Positions 25,200-33,690 of a stretch of DNA of 64,000 bases are shown here, piece by piece. This stretch comes from Roseivirga sp. (GTDB lineage Bacteria; Bacteroidota; Bacteroidia; Cytophagales; Cyclobacteriaceae): positions 248,001-312,000 of the forward strand of contig JAAWWF010000002.1 of the NCBI GenBank assembly GCA_021404565.1, in the 5' to 3' direction. Within the stretch, counting starts at the first letter, position 1, and each line of letters begins with the position of its first letter. The notes below the pieces were generated by a model, which worked only from the letters and a program-made list of their open reading frames with translations, was not told the origin of the DNA and ran no database searches. The position numbers were made by a program, and so were the translations under genes.

Positions 25200-27203
25200 A
25201 TGATAAGAATTGATACGAAAATATATGTACTTGTATTGGTTATGCTTACCGGGATGCTCCCATACCGGGCCTATAGCCAACTAACGAGTGGAATAAACTA
25301 CCAGGCCATGGCCCTGGATTCCACTGGAGTGGTCATTAAAAACCAACTTGTGAGATTACGTTTTGGTATAGTAGAATTAAGTACCAGTGGCTCAGTTATT
25401 TTTCAGGAATCTCATTTGACAACGACTGATGATCAGGGAATCTTTTCACTACAGATTGGCAATGGCACTGCTGAGGTCAATAGCCTGGATTCCGTCAATT
25501 GGCAGAACCAGCCGGTATATTTAAAAGTAGAAATGGACGAGGCAGGTGGGACTAACTACACTCTTATTGGCTTTGTAGAGTTTGCGAGTGTGCCCTATGC
25601 GTTTCATGCTGCTTATGGAGCTGATGAGGACGCTGATCCTAACAACGAACTGCAGCAACTCTCTCTGAACGGAGATACCCTTAGTATATCAGGTGGTAAT
25701 GCACTGAGACTACCTCCTTACGATTTGGGTAGCCATATCGCCTCTCAGAACCTCCAACTGCGCTCATTCTGGCTTTCTGGAGATGGTGATGATGAGGGAC
25801 TTAAAATTGATGCTGCTGGAACTGTGAGTACCGGAGGGAATATTCAGATCCAGGGAATCAGTACACTCTTCTCAGATCATAGAGGTAATTTGGGTTTCAG
25901 CCAGGCACTGGATACTAATACTGTAGCAGAGGAAAACGTACTTATAGGTATAGAAAGTGGTAATCGATTGATGACTGGTATTAGAAATACCTTTTTAGGC
26001 TATCGCTCAGGTCAAAATCTAACTACCGGCAATAGCAACGTTTTTTTGGGTACAAAGGCTGGTAGAGTGAATACGACTGGTAGTAGTAATATTGTCATTG
26101 GTCTAAGGGCTGGGGAATTAAATGAAACAGGGTCTTACAACACACTCTTAGGTGATCAGGCAGGAAACAAGTTAAAGGGTTCATACAATACGTTTCTGGG
26201 CTCATCTGCAGGGTCATCTCTTCAAAGTGGATTGGGTAACGTATTTCTTGGAACAAGTGCAGGATTGAGATCTGAGGCGGGAAATCTGAACGTTTTTCTG
26301 GGTGCCCGGGCAGGTTTTAGCGAGATGGGCTCAGAACGGCTTTATATTGAAAATTCTGACTCGGTTAGTCCCCTTATCTATGGAGAGTTTGACAATGATT
26401 TGGTCAGAGTCAACGGAGACTTGGATGTAACTGGAGAAATTACAATAGGAGGTAATGAAATTGATCGTGATAGTACCAATGAGTTACAAATCCTGACCAT
26501 TTCTAAAGACACTATATTCCTGTCTAATGGAGGTTATGCGATTCTTCCGGGGGATGACTTTGGAAGTCACGTAGCCGAGACAAACTTAGACTTGAATGGT
26601 AACTGGGTATCAGGTGATGGTGATGATGAAGGGGTATATATTGATAGTTCAGGTCAGGTTGGAATTGGTAAAATCATACCTCAGGCGAAACTTGATGTGA
26701 GTGGAAATGTGGCTGTGAACGGAGTGGAAGTAATTAACAGCTCAGGCCAATGGGTAGGACCTGCACAAGCTTCCTCAGGCGTACCTTCAGGTGCCATAGT
26801 TATGTGGTCTGGAAGTGCTGCTGCTATTCCTGCAGGATGGGCGCTTTGTGATGGAACAAATAGCACACCTGATTTGAGAGGTCGGTTTATCGTTGGCTTA
26901 GACCCCAGTGACCCTGAATATGATACGATAGGGGAGACCGGAGGGCAAAAAGAGGTTACCCTGACTACCAGTGAAATACCAAGCCATAGTCATGGTAATA
27001 GGGTCAATACAGGATATGGTGGTTCTCAGAGTGCAGCGAATACCTATCCGGCCGGAAGAACTTATGCAGCCAGTGCGTATAGAAGCTTAAGAAACCCATC
27101 GACAAATTATACAAACACTAATGAAATTGTAGCTACAGGCGGTGGGCAGGCGCATGAGAACAGGCCGCCCTATTTTGCATTGGCATTTATCATTAAACAG
27201 TAG
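25200..27203 (+). CDS. Repeat-rich surface protein with phage tail-collar domain
   Basis: The protein has 667 residues with a signal peptide (VLVLVMLTGMLPYRAYS). In order it has a beta domain (about 25-140), a GDGDDEG-containing motif block (about 175-215), eight 16-17-residue repeats of NxFLGxxAG type (about 246-380), a second GDGDDEG block and a tail-collar domain (about 530-667: GAIVMWSGSAAAIPAGWALC, DLRGRFIVG, HSHG, GGGQAHENRPPYFALAFI). Such proteins fold as trimeric fibres in phage and in Bacteroidota adhesins. It has no T9SS signal of its own and lies 3 bp before a T9SS-type gene. A role in surface binding is inferred. Confidence 0.85.
   Translation: MIRIDTKIYVLVLVMLTGMLPYRAYSQLTSGINYQAMALDSTGVVIKNQLVRLRFGIVELSTSGSVIFQESHLTTTDDQGIFSLQIGNGTAEVNSLDSVNWQNQPVYLKVEMDEAGGTNYTLIGFVEFASVPYAFHAAYGADEDADPNNELQQLSLNGDTLSISGGNALRLPPYDLGSHIASQNLQLRSFWLSGDGDDEGLKIDAAGTVSTGGNIQIQGISTLFSDHRGNLGFSQALDTNTVAEENVLIGIESGNRLMTGIRNTFLGYRSGQNLTTGNSNVFLGTKAGRVNTTGSSNIVIGLRAGELNETGSYNTLLGDQAGNKLKGSYNTFLGSSAGSSLQSGLGNVFLGTSAGLRSEAGNLNVFLGARAGFSEMGSERLYIENSDSVSPLIYGEFDNDLVRVNGDLDVTGEITIGGNEIDRDSTNELQILTISKDTIFLSNGGYAILPGDDFGSHVAETNLDLNGNWVSGDGDDEGVYIDSSGQVGIGKIIPQAKLDVSGNVAVNGVEVINSSGQWVGPAQASSGVPSGAIVMWSGSAAAIPAGWALCDGTNSTPDLRGRFIVGLDPSDPEYDTIGETGGQKEVTLTTSEIPSHSHGNRVNTGYGGSQSAANTYPAGRTYAASAYRSLRNPSTNYTNTNEIVATGGGQAHENRPPYFALAFIIKQ
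25935..26340 (+). repeat. Eight in-frame coding repeats (NxFLGxxAG)
   Basis: The coding repeats have a period of 48-51 bp (16-17 residues), each with N-[TVI]-[FLI]-[LI]-G-x-x-[AS]-G. They are diverged at DNA level, so they are old rather than freshly duplicated. Confidence 0.8.
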
Positions 27204-27206
27204 CTC

Positions 27207-27779
27207 ATGGATTCACAAAGTATAAAACAATCGTTTAGAAACAATCTGTGGATAAGTTTGCTTGGGGCCTTGTTGATTAGTTCTTTAACGAGTAAAGCCC
27301 AATCTATAAAACCGAGTGTATTTTCTTCAGCAGGCAGCAGCCTGGATGGCACATCCAATTCCTTGGTGTTGACGGTGGGTGAGGGGGTGGTTGCCACTTT
27401 GCAGAATTCTAATGTGAAGCTCTATATGGGCTTTATAATGCCAATTGGAAACGTAATTTCAGCACCCCAAATGTCCTCAAGATCAAGCTCCGATCTGCTT
27501 AATGGTATCCGACTTGATGAGGAAATTGTGCTGATTTATCCTAACCCTGTCAAACGAGGGGAGCTGCTACATATCCGTGGGGCAATGCTGATGCCTGAAT
27601 CTGTGAATTTGAAGGTGACAAATGCCAATGGTCAGAACCTTGACTCAGACAGACTTAATGCCATGTTTAATGATGCTAGCATGGAGTTAGAGCTCAAACT
27701 CCATTTGCCTTCTGGCTTTTATCTGCTACATGTCCCTGTCAGGGAGGGTTTTGTATCCAAAAAGCTGATTGTTAAATAA
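27207..27779 (+). CDS. T9SS sorting-domain (type A CTD) exported protein
   Basis: The protein has 190 residues. A signal peptide (LWISLLGALLISSLTSKAQ) is followed by a short beta domain (PSVFSSAGSSLDGTSNSLVL) and a C-terminal sorting domain from about 112 (IVLIYPNPVKRGELL, LHLPSGFYLLHVPVREGFVS) with the final KKLIVK. The YPNPV and GFYLLHV motifs mark the type A signal that sends cargo through the type IX secretion system. The gene starts 3 bp after the tail-collar gene, and VGEGVVATLQNSNVKLYMGF recurs in partner proteins of this kind. The two are probably co-secreted or act together. Confidence 0.87.
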   Translation: MDSQSIKQSFRNNLWISLLGALLISSLTSKAQSIKPSVFSSAGSSLDGTSNSLVLTVGEGVVATLQNSNVKLYMGFIMPIGNVISAPQMSSRSSSDLLNGIRLDEEIVLIYPNPVKRGELLHIRGAMLMPESVNLKVTNANGQNLDSDRLNAMFNDASMELELKLHLPSGFYLLHVPVREGFVSKKLIVK

Positions 27780-27794
27780 AAACAATTGAGGAAT

Positions 27795-27842
27795 GGTTTA
27801 GGACGGGCGGGAATTGTATCTGTCCATACAAACCTCCTTTTT
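27795..27842 (+). terminator. Possible terminator after the T9SS gene
   Basis: GGTTTAGGAC (27795-27804) pairs with GTCC (27822-27825) and AAACC (27830-27834), with a bulge, and is followed by CTCCTTTTT. The stem is interrupted, so confidence is moderate. Confidence 0.55.
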
Positions 27843-28005
27843 GGTTATTATGATCAGCCTTCATTTATTTAAGAATTCAAAAAGCGAGGGGTAGGACTAA
27901 GGGAGTTTTTGTAAGATTGAGACCGTTTACATATGGCCTGATGCTATCGGAAGATCTACATGAATAATAATAAGCAGAGGCTGCAACATGTAATCAATTA
28001 ACCAA

Positions 28006-28013
28006 TAACTTTG
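28006..28013 (+). promoter_or_regulatory. Probable -7 element of lpxB
   Basis: TAACTTTG matches TAnnTTTG exactly and lies only 8 bp before the lpxB ATG, implying a very short leader. No clear -33 TTG is present at 19 bp, although CTG lies near it. Confidence 0.4.
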
Positions 28014-28021
28014 CCTGCCCA

Positions 28022-29155
28022 ATGAGATACTACATCATAGCAGGGGAGGCCTCAGGAGATTTACATGCAGCCAATATGATGAAGCAGCTCAAGCTTCGGG
28101 ACCCCGATGCCTATTTCAGGGTTTGGGGAGGAGACCGGATGCAGGCAGAAGCCGATGAGCTGGCTAAGCATATTCGCGAAACATCCTTTATGGGGGTATT
28201 CGCTGTGGTACGTCATTTGAAAACGATCAAGGCAAATTTCAAGTTCTGCGAAGAGGATTTGATGGCTTTCAGGCCTGATGTATTGATTCTGATCGACAAT
28301 TCAGGCTTCAATCTACGGATAGCCAAATTCGTAAAGAACTCAACACTCTCCACGCGTATTTTCTACTATATCCTACCACAAGCCTGGGCCTGGAAGCGAA
28401 AGCGGGTACACACCATTCAGGGCTGGACTGACAGAAGATTTGCTATTCTACCCTTTGAACAGGTCTTTTACAAATCCTATGGCTATGAACTTGACTATGT
28501 TGGACACCCCATTTTGGACTCAATGGCTCAGCGAAAGGCCGGGCTTATGGATATCGGGAGTCTGCGAAGCCAGTATGGACTGTCGGATAAACCCATCATT
28601 GCCCTTTTACCAGGAAGTCGCAAGCGGGAGATCAGGACCAAGCTGCCAAAAATGCTCCAGGTTGTGAATCATTTTCCGGATCATCAATTTCTCATTGCCG
28701 GATCTGAAACCATTGATATAAGTCTGTATGATCAGTACACACTTGGCAACGTAAAAGTTATATTTGGCAAGACTTATGATATACTGAGTCATGCCTCCGC
28801 AGCTTTAGTAACCTCCGGTACGGCTACCCTGGAAACAGCCCTTTTCAGAGTACCACAAGTGGTCTGTTACAAACCGGGCTTTGTTACATTTCACCTGCTG
28901 AAACACATCATCAGCATAAAGTACATCTGTATGGTCAACCTGATACTTGACAGACTGGCTGTACAGGAGTTGGTGGAAGGTGACCTTAACGAAAAACGGA
29001 TGGTCCGCGAGCTTCAGGCACTGCTGGAGCCCGATAATCGTAAACGCATATTGGCAGACTACGATGAGCTGGAATCTAAGCTGGGTGGTGAAGGCGCATC
29101 AGAAAGAGTAGCACAGCTTATGATTGAGGACTTGAAGGTTCATAAAAAAGACTGA
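28022..29155 (+). CDS. lpxB: Lipid-A-disaccharide synthase
   Basis: It joins UDP-2,3-diacylglucosamine and lipid X to the lipid A disaccharide in LPS biosynthesis, as a peripheral inner-membrane enzyme. At 377 residues it has the usual length. The N-terminal motif MRYYIIAGEASGDLHAANMM, the FRVWGGDRMQAE block, DNSGFNLRIAKF, YYILPQAWAWKRKR, ALLPGSRKREI and the donor-site ALVTSGTATLETALF, VVCYKPG are all classical. It stands alone, before the CNB kinase gene with a gap of 79 bp to its ATG. Confidence 0.97.
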   Translation: MRYYIIAGEASGDLHAANMMKQLKLRDPDAYFRVWGGDRMQAEADELAKHIRETSFMGVFAVVRHLKTIKANFKFCEEDLMAFRPDVLILIDNSGFNLRIAKFVKNSTLSTRIFYYILPQAWAWKRKRVHTIQGWTDRRFAILPFEQVFYKSYGYELDYVGHPILDSMAQRKAGLMDIGSLRSQYGLSDKPIIALLPGSRKREIRTKLPKMLQVVNHFPDHQFLIAGSETIDISLYDQYTLGNVKVIFGKTYDILSHASAALVTSGTATLETALFRVPQVVCYKPGFVTFHLLKHIISIKYICMVNLILDRLAVQELVEGDLNEKRMVRELQALLEPDNRKRILADYDELESKLGGEGASERVAQLMIEDLKVHKKD

Positions 29156-29160
29156 TCAGC

Positions 29161-29190
29161 TTGAATTAATTCAATCGCAGGGGATTGAAT
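29161..29190. promoter_or_regulatory. Overlapping palindromes upstream of the CNB-kinase gene
   Basis: TTGAATTAATTCAA (29161-29174) is a perfect palindrome. ATTCAATC (29169-29176) pairs with GATTGAAT (29183-29190), so three ATTGAAT-like half-sites lie within 30 bp. TACTTTCA (29214) is a weak -7 match just downstream. An operator is plausible, but no factor is known. Confidence 0.35.
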
Positions 29191-29234
29191 TCTCTCCAAA
29201 GAAACCAAACTTGTACTTTCACAGTTTTCAAGTC

Positions 29235-30650
29235 ATGGACAAGACAGAATTAGTCGATCAGATAGTCGCCTTTCCGGTATTGGCAGAAGTACCCAGAGCG
29301 CAAATAGAGTGGGTGATAGAACGGGGTGAACTGGTTGAATTGTCGGCAGGCGAGGTGTTTTTTAAGCGGGGTGACCCGATAGATAAGCTCATCATCGTGT
29401 TGGAAGGTATAACGGCCTTTCGTATGGTACAAAACGGGGAATATAAGCTCCTGGGCCAGATGAAGGGGGGAGATATTTCGGGAGCACTTCCCTACAGCAG
29501 AGCCCAGTCCTCTTCTGCTGAGGGGGTAGTTGAGACTGATACGAAAATGTTCATTCTTAAGAAAGGTCATTTCCGTGATTTGATCTGCGAATGCCATGAG
29601 TTTGCTGAGGTCCTGGTGCATCTGATGACCGACAGGGTAAGAGATTCTACGCGAAGGGCTCAGCAGAACGAGAAATTGATGGCCCTGGGTAAAATTTCCG
29701 CAGGACTGGCTCATGAGCTGAATAACCCGGCATCTGCCATAGTAAGAAGCTCAGAACTGCTTCAAAAGCACCTGGGTACTGTGCCGGATGACTTTAAAAA
29801 GGTCACCTCCCTTAAAATGACCGATGCCGAGGTCGACTTTGTGAATGATCTGCTCTATTCCAAGATTCAAAATGGCGTTGATAAAGCAGAGTCTTTGATG
29901 GAGCGTACCACACGGGAAGATGAACTCACCGACTGGCTGGAAGATAATGGGTTCGGTGACTGTTATATGCTGAGCGAGACCCTGGCAGAGTATGGTTTTT
30001 GCGCCCGAGATTTGCAGTCAATTGCAGATCATGTTTCTGCCGAGTCATTTGCACCTGTGCTGGAATGGGGTGAAAGTATGCTGACTACTGAAAAGATGGT
30101 AGGCGAAATAAGAGAAGCATCCGACCGTATTTCCAAACTCGTCACCTCTGTAAAAAGCTACTCGCACATGGACAGGGCAGGTGATCAGGAGCCTACCAAT
30201 GTACATGTGGGTATTCACAATACGCTAACCATTCTGAATCACAAGCTGAAGAAAAACAAGGTGACACTGGTTGAAGAACTTGCTACGGACTTGCCTGAGA
30301 TCAGTGCGGCTCCCGGAGAACTGAATCAGGTATGGACCAATGTAATAGACAATGCTCTTGATGCCATGGAGGATGGCGGTACATTGACGGTCGTTACCCA
30401 AAAGATCGGTTCCAACGTGAACGTTCAGATCTCAGACTCGGGTCCTGGTATTCCTCCTGAGGTACAAAGCCGCATATTTGAGCCCTTTTTTACTACGAAA
30501 GACATTGGAAAAGGTACAGGCATGGGCCTTGAGGTGGTCCAGAAGATAGTGGAGGCCCATAAGGGTACTATCAAGCTGACCTCAGAACCTGGCAATACCA
30601 ATTTTGAATTCTGTTTTCCCATAAACACAAAAGGAAACCCAGATGAGTAA
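29235..30650 (+). CDS. CNB-domain sensor histidine kinase
   Basis: The protein has 471 residues. A cyclic-nucleotide-binding-type domain (about 10-130; FPVLAEVP, SAGEVFFKRGD) is followed by a short linker, a HisKA-type helix with H160 in KISAGLAHELNNPASAI, a long middle region and an HATPase (about 330-471; WTNVIDNALDAMEDGG, SDSGPGIPPEV, TKDIGKGTGMGLEVV). The CNB pocket has GGDISGALPYSRAQ in place of the usual phosphate-binding FGE...RT, so it probably does not bind cAMP in the classical way. The C-terminus overlaps the next gene by 8 bp. It is the cognate kinase for that fused regulator. Confidence 0.92.
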   Translation: MDKTELVDQIVAFPVLAEVPRAQIEWVIERGELVELSAGEVFFKRGDPIDKLIIVLEGITAFRMVQNGEYKLLGQMKGGDISGALPYSRAQSSSAEGVVETDTKMFILKKGHFRDLICECHEFAEVLVHLMTDRVRDSTRRAQQNEKLMALGKISAGLAHELNNPASAIVRSSELLQKHLGTVPDDFKKVTSLKMTDAEVDFVNDLLYSKIQNGVDKAESLMERTTREDELTDWLEDNGFGDCYMLSETLAEYGFCARDLQSIADHVSAESFAPVLEWGESMLTTEKMVGEIREASDRISKLVTSVKSYSHMDRAGDQEPTNVHVGIHNTLTILNHKLKKNKVTLVEELATDLPEISAAPGELNQVWTNVIDNALDAMEDGGTLTVVTQKIGSNVNVQISDSGPGIPPEVQSRIFEPFFTTKDIGKGTGMGLEVVQKIVEAHKGTIKLTSEPGNTNFEFCFPINTKGNPDE

Positions 30651-32307
30651 ACAACCCATCATTTTTACGGTAGATGACGATGAGCAGGTGCTGGCGGCTA
30701 TTAGAAGAGATGTGCGCAGAGAGTATCGCAAAGACTATAGAATAATGAGCACTACTTCTGCTCATGAGGCGTTAGATGCCCTTAAAGAGCTAAAGCAAAG
30801 AGGGGAGGATGTGGCCTTGTTCTTATCAGATCAGCGTATGCCCGAAATGAGCGGGGTGGAGTTCCTGGAGCAGGCCAAAGTACTTTATCCGGCTGCTAAG
30901 AGGGTTTTGCTCACCGCTTACTCCGATATTGAGGCTGCCATTAAGGCCATCAATGATGTACAGCTTGATTTTTACCTGAACAAACCCTGGGACCCTCCAG
31001 AGGAAAAGCTGTACCCAACACTCAATGACCTGCTCGACCAATGGCAAATCAGTCATATTCCTTCCTTTAAGGGTATCAGACTGATCGGATATCAGTATTC
31101 ACCCAAATCACATGCGATTAAAGACTTTCTGTCTGGTAATCTGATTCCGTATCAATGGCTTGATTATCAGCAAGACGATAAGGCCGGGGAGCTTATGCAA
31201 CTGGCCGGGCTTAATGCTACAGACTTACCAGTGGTGTTTTTTGAAGATGGATCCAGACTGGAGCAACCAAGCCTGTCTGCGATAGGCGAAAAGATAGGTC
31301 TGAAACAAAAAGCAGCCGAAACCATGTATGATGTAGTCATCATCGGGGCAGGACCTGCCGGTATGGCGGCCGCTGTATATGGTGGTTCGGAAGGCTTGAA
31401 AACGCTTTTGATTGAGAAACATTCACCGGGAGGCCAGGCAGGAACCAGCTCCAGAATAGAGAACTACCTAGGGTTTCCCAAGGGACTGTCAGGGGCGGAA
31501 CTTACACAAAGGGCCATTACCCAGGCGAAACGTTTCGGTATAGAATTCCTTTCGCCTAAAAGCGTGACGGGTATTACCACGCAAGACAATTATAAGATTG
31601 TGAGCCTGGAAGATGGGGAGCAGATCAATACAAAAGCGGTAATTATCACCACCGGAGTCCAGTATCGCAAGCTGGAGGCTACCGGAATCAATGACTTTAC
31701 CGGGGCAGGAATTTATTACGGAGCGGCTACTACAGAGGCGAATGCCTGTAGAGGCAAAGACGTATACATAGTAGGAGGAGGGAACTCAGCTGGCCAGGCG
31801 GCTATGTACCTCGCCAACTTTGCCAGAGATGTATATATCGTTATCAGAAAGCCAGACCTGTCGGCCAGCATGAGTCAATACCTGATCGATCAGATTAATG
31901 GTACTGAAAACATACACCTGGCACCACGCTCGGTTATTAAGGAGGCACATGGTACTGAGTACCTGGAATGCGTTACACTGGAGAATATAGATACGGGCCT
32001 GGCTGAAAAGAAAATGGCAGGAGCACTGTTAATTTTCATAGGTGCCAGACCCTATACGGATTGGACAGGAGGAGATATTGTGAAAAACGATAGGGGCTTC
32101 GTCATTACCGGAAAGGACCTGGCCAAATCAGAGGACTTTAAAAAACTCTGGAAGAAACAGCGCGAGCCCTTCCTGCTCGAAAGCAGTACACCAGGTATTA
32201 TGGCAGCGGGCGATGTACGTTCCGGTGCTATGAACCGCGTGGCCTCGGCAGTGGGGGAAGGTGCCATGGCCATTAAATTTGTGCACGAGTACCTGGCCGA
32301 GACTTAA
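30643..32307 (+). CDS. Response regulator fused to a thioredoxin-reductase-like flavoprotein
   Basis: The protein has 554 residues. A receiver domain (1-125; acidic D11-D13, phospho-acceptor D63 in LFLSDQRMPEMSG, K114) is followed by a thioredoxin-fold-like segment (about 142-215; IRLIGYQYSPKSHAIKDFLS, DLPVVFFEDGS) and a FAD/NAD(P) reductase of TrxR type (about 228-552; FAD GAGPAG at 235-240, second dinucleotide motif GGGNSAG at 378-384, and the late GIMAAGDVR). The redox CxxC is absent from the usual place before GGGNSAG (AATTEANACRG), and the glutaredoxin-like CxxC is YSPKS; only two Cys remain in the whole protein. Electron acceptor unknown. It overlaps the upstream kinase gene by 8 bp. 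Confidence 0.92.
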   Translation: MSKQPIIFTVDDDEQVLAAIRRDVRREYRKDYRIMSTTSAHEALDALKELKQRGEDVALFLSDQRMPEMSGVEFLEQAKVLYPAAKRVLLTAYSDIEAAIKAINDVQLDFYLNKPWDPPEEKLYPTLNDLLDQWQISHIPSFKGIRLIGYQYSPKSHAIKDFLSGNLIPYQWLDYQQDDKAGELMQLAGLNATDLPVVFFEDGSRLEQPSLSAIGEKIGLKQKAAETMYDVVIIGAGPAGMAAAVYGGSEGLKTLLIEKHSPGGQAGTSSRIENYLGFPKGLSGAELTQRAITQAKRFGIEFLSPKSVTGITTQDNYKIVSLEDGEQINTKAVIITTGVQYRKLEATGINDFTGAGIYYGAATTEANACRGKDVYIVGGGNSAGQAAMYLANFARDVYIVIRKPDLSASMSQYLIDQINGTENIHLAPRSVIKEAHGTEYLECVTLENIDTGLAEKKMAGALLIFIGARPYTDWTGGDIVKNDRGFVITGKDLAKSEDFKKLWKKQREPFLLESSTPGIMAAGDVRSGAMNRVASAVGEGAMAIKFVHEYLAET

Positions 32308-32342
32308 AACGTAGTCTGGTACTGGACCCGGAAGAAGGTCTG

Positions 32343-33452
32343 TCAATTATAACTTACAGGCCTGAGGCTACCCGTTTTTCGGGTTTCAGGGATCAACTCA
32401 CTGCCAAAGCGCACTTTCGATCTGCGGTTCATCTCTTTCCAGAACTTATCTGAGATATAAACTGAGGCATCTGTATCACCATAGGCTATCTCGTCAGGCC
32501 TGCCGAAATAGAGCAGGTAATCGCTATACTCCTTCTTTTTTCGGGCTGGAGGTCCGGCAGTTCTGTTCTGAGGTGCGGTATTAGGGGCCGTGCTGGATGC
32601 AGAAGAAGTCGAGGCTGGTGTTGAGGCTGCCCTTGCCATTCTTCGTGGACCGGGGAGTTCTCCAATCCAGTTATCTGCCAGCGGGGTGAGGGTGGGACGA
32701 TGCCAGTCTGCTAACCTTTCTTCGTGATCCTTGTTGGCCCGTCCAAGTCCGGAGGCAGCCAGAACCACAGTAACGGAATTGGGGTATTCTTTCTCGATGC
32801 GCTGATTGACCAGTGTGTTTCTTGGGTTGTGGTAGCCAAAATGGGCACCTCCTGAAATCATTAGCGCCTTACGGTTTTTCTTCAATACCTCTTCCATGGC
32901 TTTTTGGGCATAAAAAGTGTTACGACTGCCTCTTGCAGCCCTGTAATCTTCCTGGCTGTGCACATTTTCCCACTGAATGGGCGGGTCTGCGGCAATCACC
33001 CGAATATGATGCATACTGTCAATACGCGCGTTCAGCTCCCTGATAGTCGTCAGGAAGTTGAAATATACCTCATTGCCCCAGGGATCAACAGGAGACTGGG
33101 TGGTATTGAGCCAAAGCTTTTGAAGCTCTTCTTTGCTAACGGCCTGTCCGGAGATAAAACGATCAAGCGTTTCCTGATAAAGTGCGCTACCACTTTCAAT
33201 GAGTATATCATCTACCCGTGTATAAAAGCCTTCTGTTTGCACCAATTCAGTAAGGAAATCATAAAGTTGAGCATGCTCATGTGTTTCACCAAGGGCTACT
33301 AGTGGGGTAGAGTCGAAGAGACTGGTGAGGCCCTCGATGGCCTCGATTGGAACAGCGTCATTGTCCTCATTCTGAGCTGTTGCCAAAATGGGTAGCAAAA
33401 ACATGAATAGGATACTTAGGATTAGGTTTGATCTGGTTGTCATATATCGCAT
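32343..33452 (-). CDS. Exported protein with GETH motif, possibly ChaN/TraB-like
   Basis: The protein has 369 residues with a signal peptide (LILSILFMFLLPILATAQ). The domain starts with the motif LVALGETHEHAQLYDF and has later histidines (RVIAADPPIQWE, LMISGGAHFGYHNP). The pattern resembles the EreA/ChaN-like fold, in which GETH..H coordinates ligand or metal. A Pro/Ala/Ser/Thr-rich linker (about 280-305) precedes a short C-terminal domain (YSDYLLYFGRPDEIAYG). Known members bind haem or hydrolyse esters; neither can be assigned. The start MRYMTTRS at 33452 fits the signal, and MTTRS at 33443 is an alternative. It is a single gene. Confidence 0.75.
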   Translation of the reverse strand: MRYMTTRSNLILSILFMFLLPILATAQNEDNDAVPIEAIEGLTSLFDSTPLVALGETHEHAQLYDFLTELVQTEGFYTRVDDILIESGSALYQETLDRFISGQAVSKEELQKLWLNTTQSPVDPWGNEVYFNFLTTIRELNARIDSMHHIRVIAADPPIQWENVHSQEDYRAARGSRNTFYAQKAMEEVLKKNRKALMISGGAHFGYHNPRNTLVNQRIEKEYPNSVTVVLAASGLGRANKDHEERLADWHRPTLTPLADNWIGELPGPRRMARAASTPASTSSASSTAPNTAPQNRTAGPPARKKKEYSDYLLYFGRPDEIAYGDTDASVYISDKFWKEMNRRSKVRFGSELIPETRKTGSLRPVSYN

Positions 33453-33690
33453 CAATTTAAGTAAGTGCTTACCTAAATATTTAAAATTGATGTTTACGAA
33501 TTGCTGATGAATAGGTTTAGTTGTGTATTGTATTTGAGCCACAATGGCTCTATTGCTCATTTGTAGCAACTTATTTGTATTTGACCTTTGGTATTAACCA
33601 GTCTGTGTCATTGTCACTGCCATTGGTCGATGTTGCCTAACCAATAATCAGCGAAATGGTATCATCATCATGTAATCCAAAACCAGAAGT

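Noticed and set aside
25935-26340. CRISPR-like array
   Set aside because: The period of about 50 bp is in frame and codes NxFLGxxAG protein repeats with diverged DNA; there are no constant repeats and no cas genes.
25200-27203. Prophage remnant suggested by the tail-collar domain
   Set aside because: No other phage gene, integrase or attachment site is nearby, and the protein has a signal peptide.
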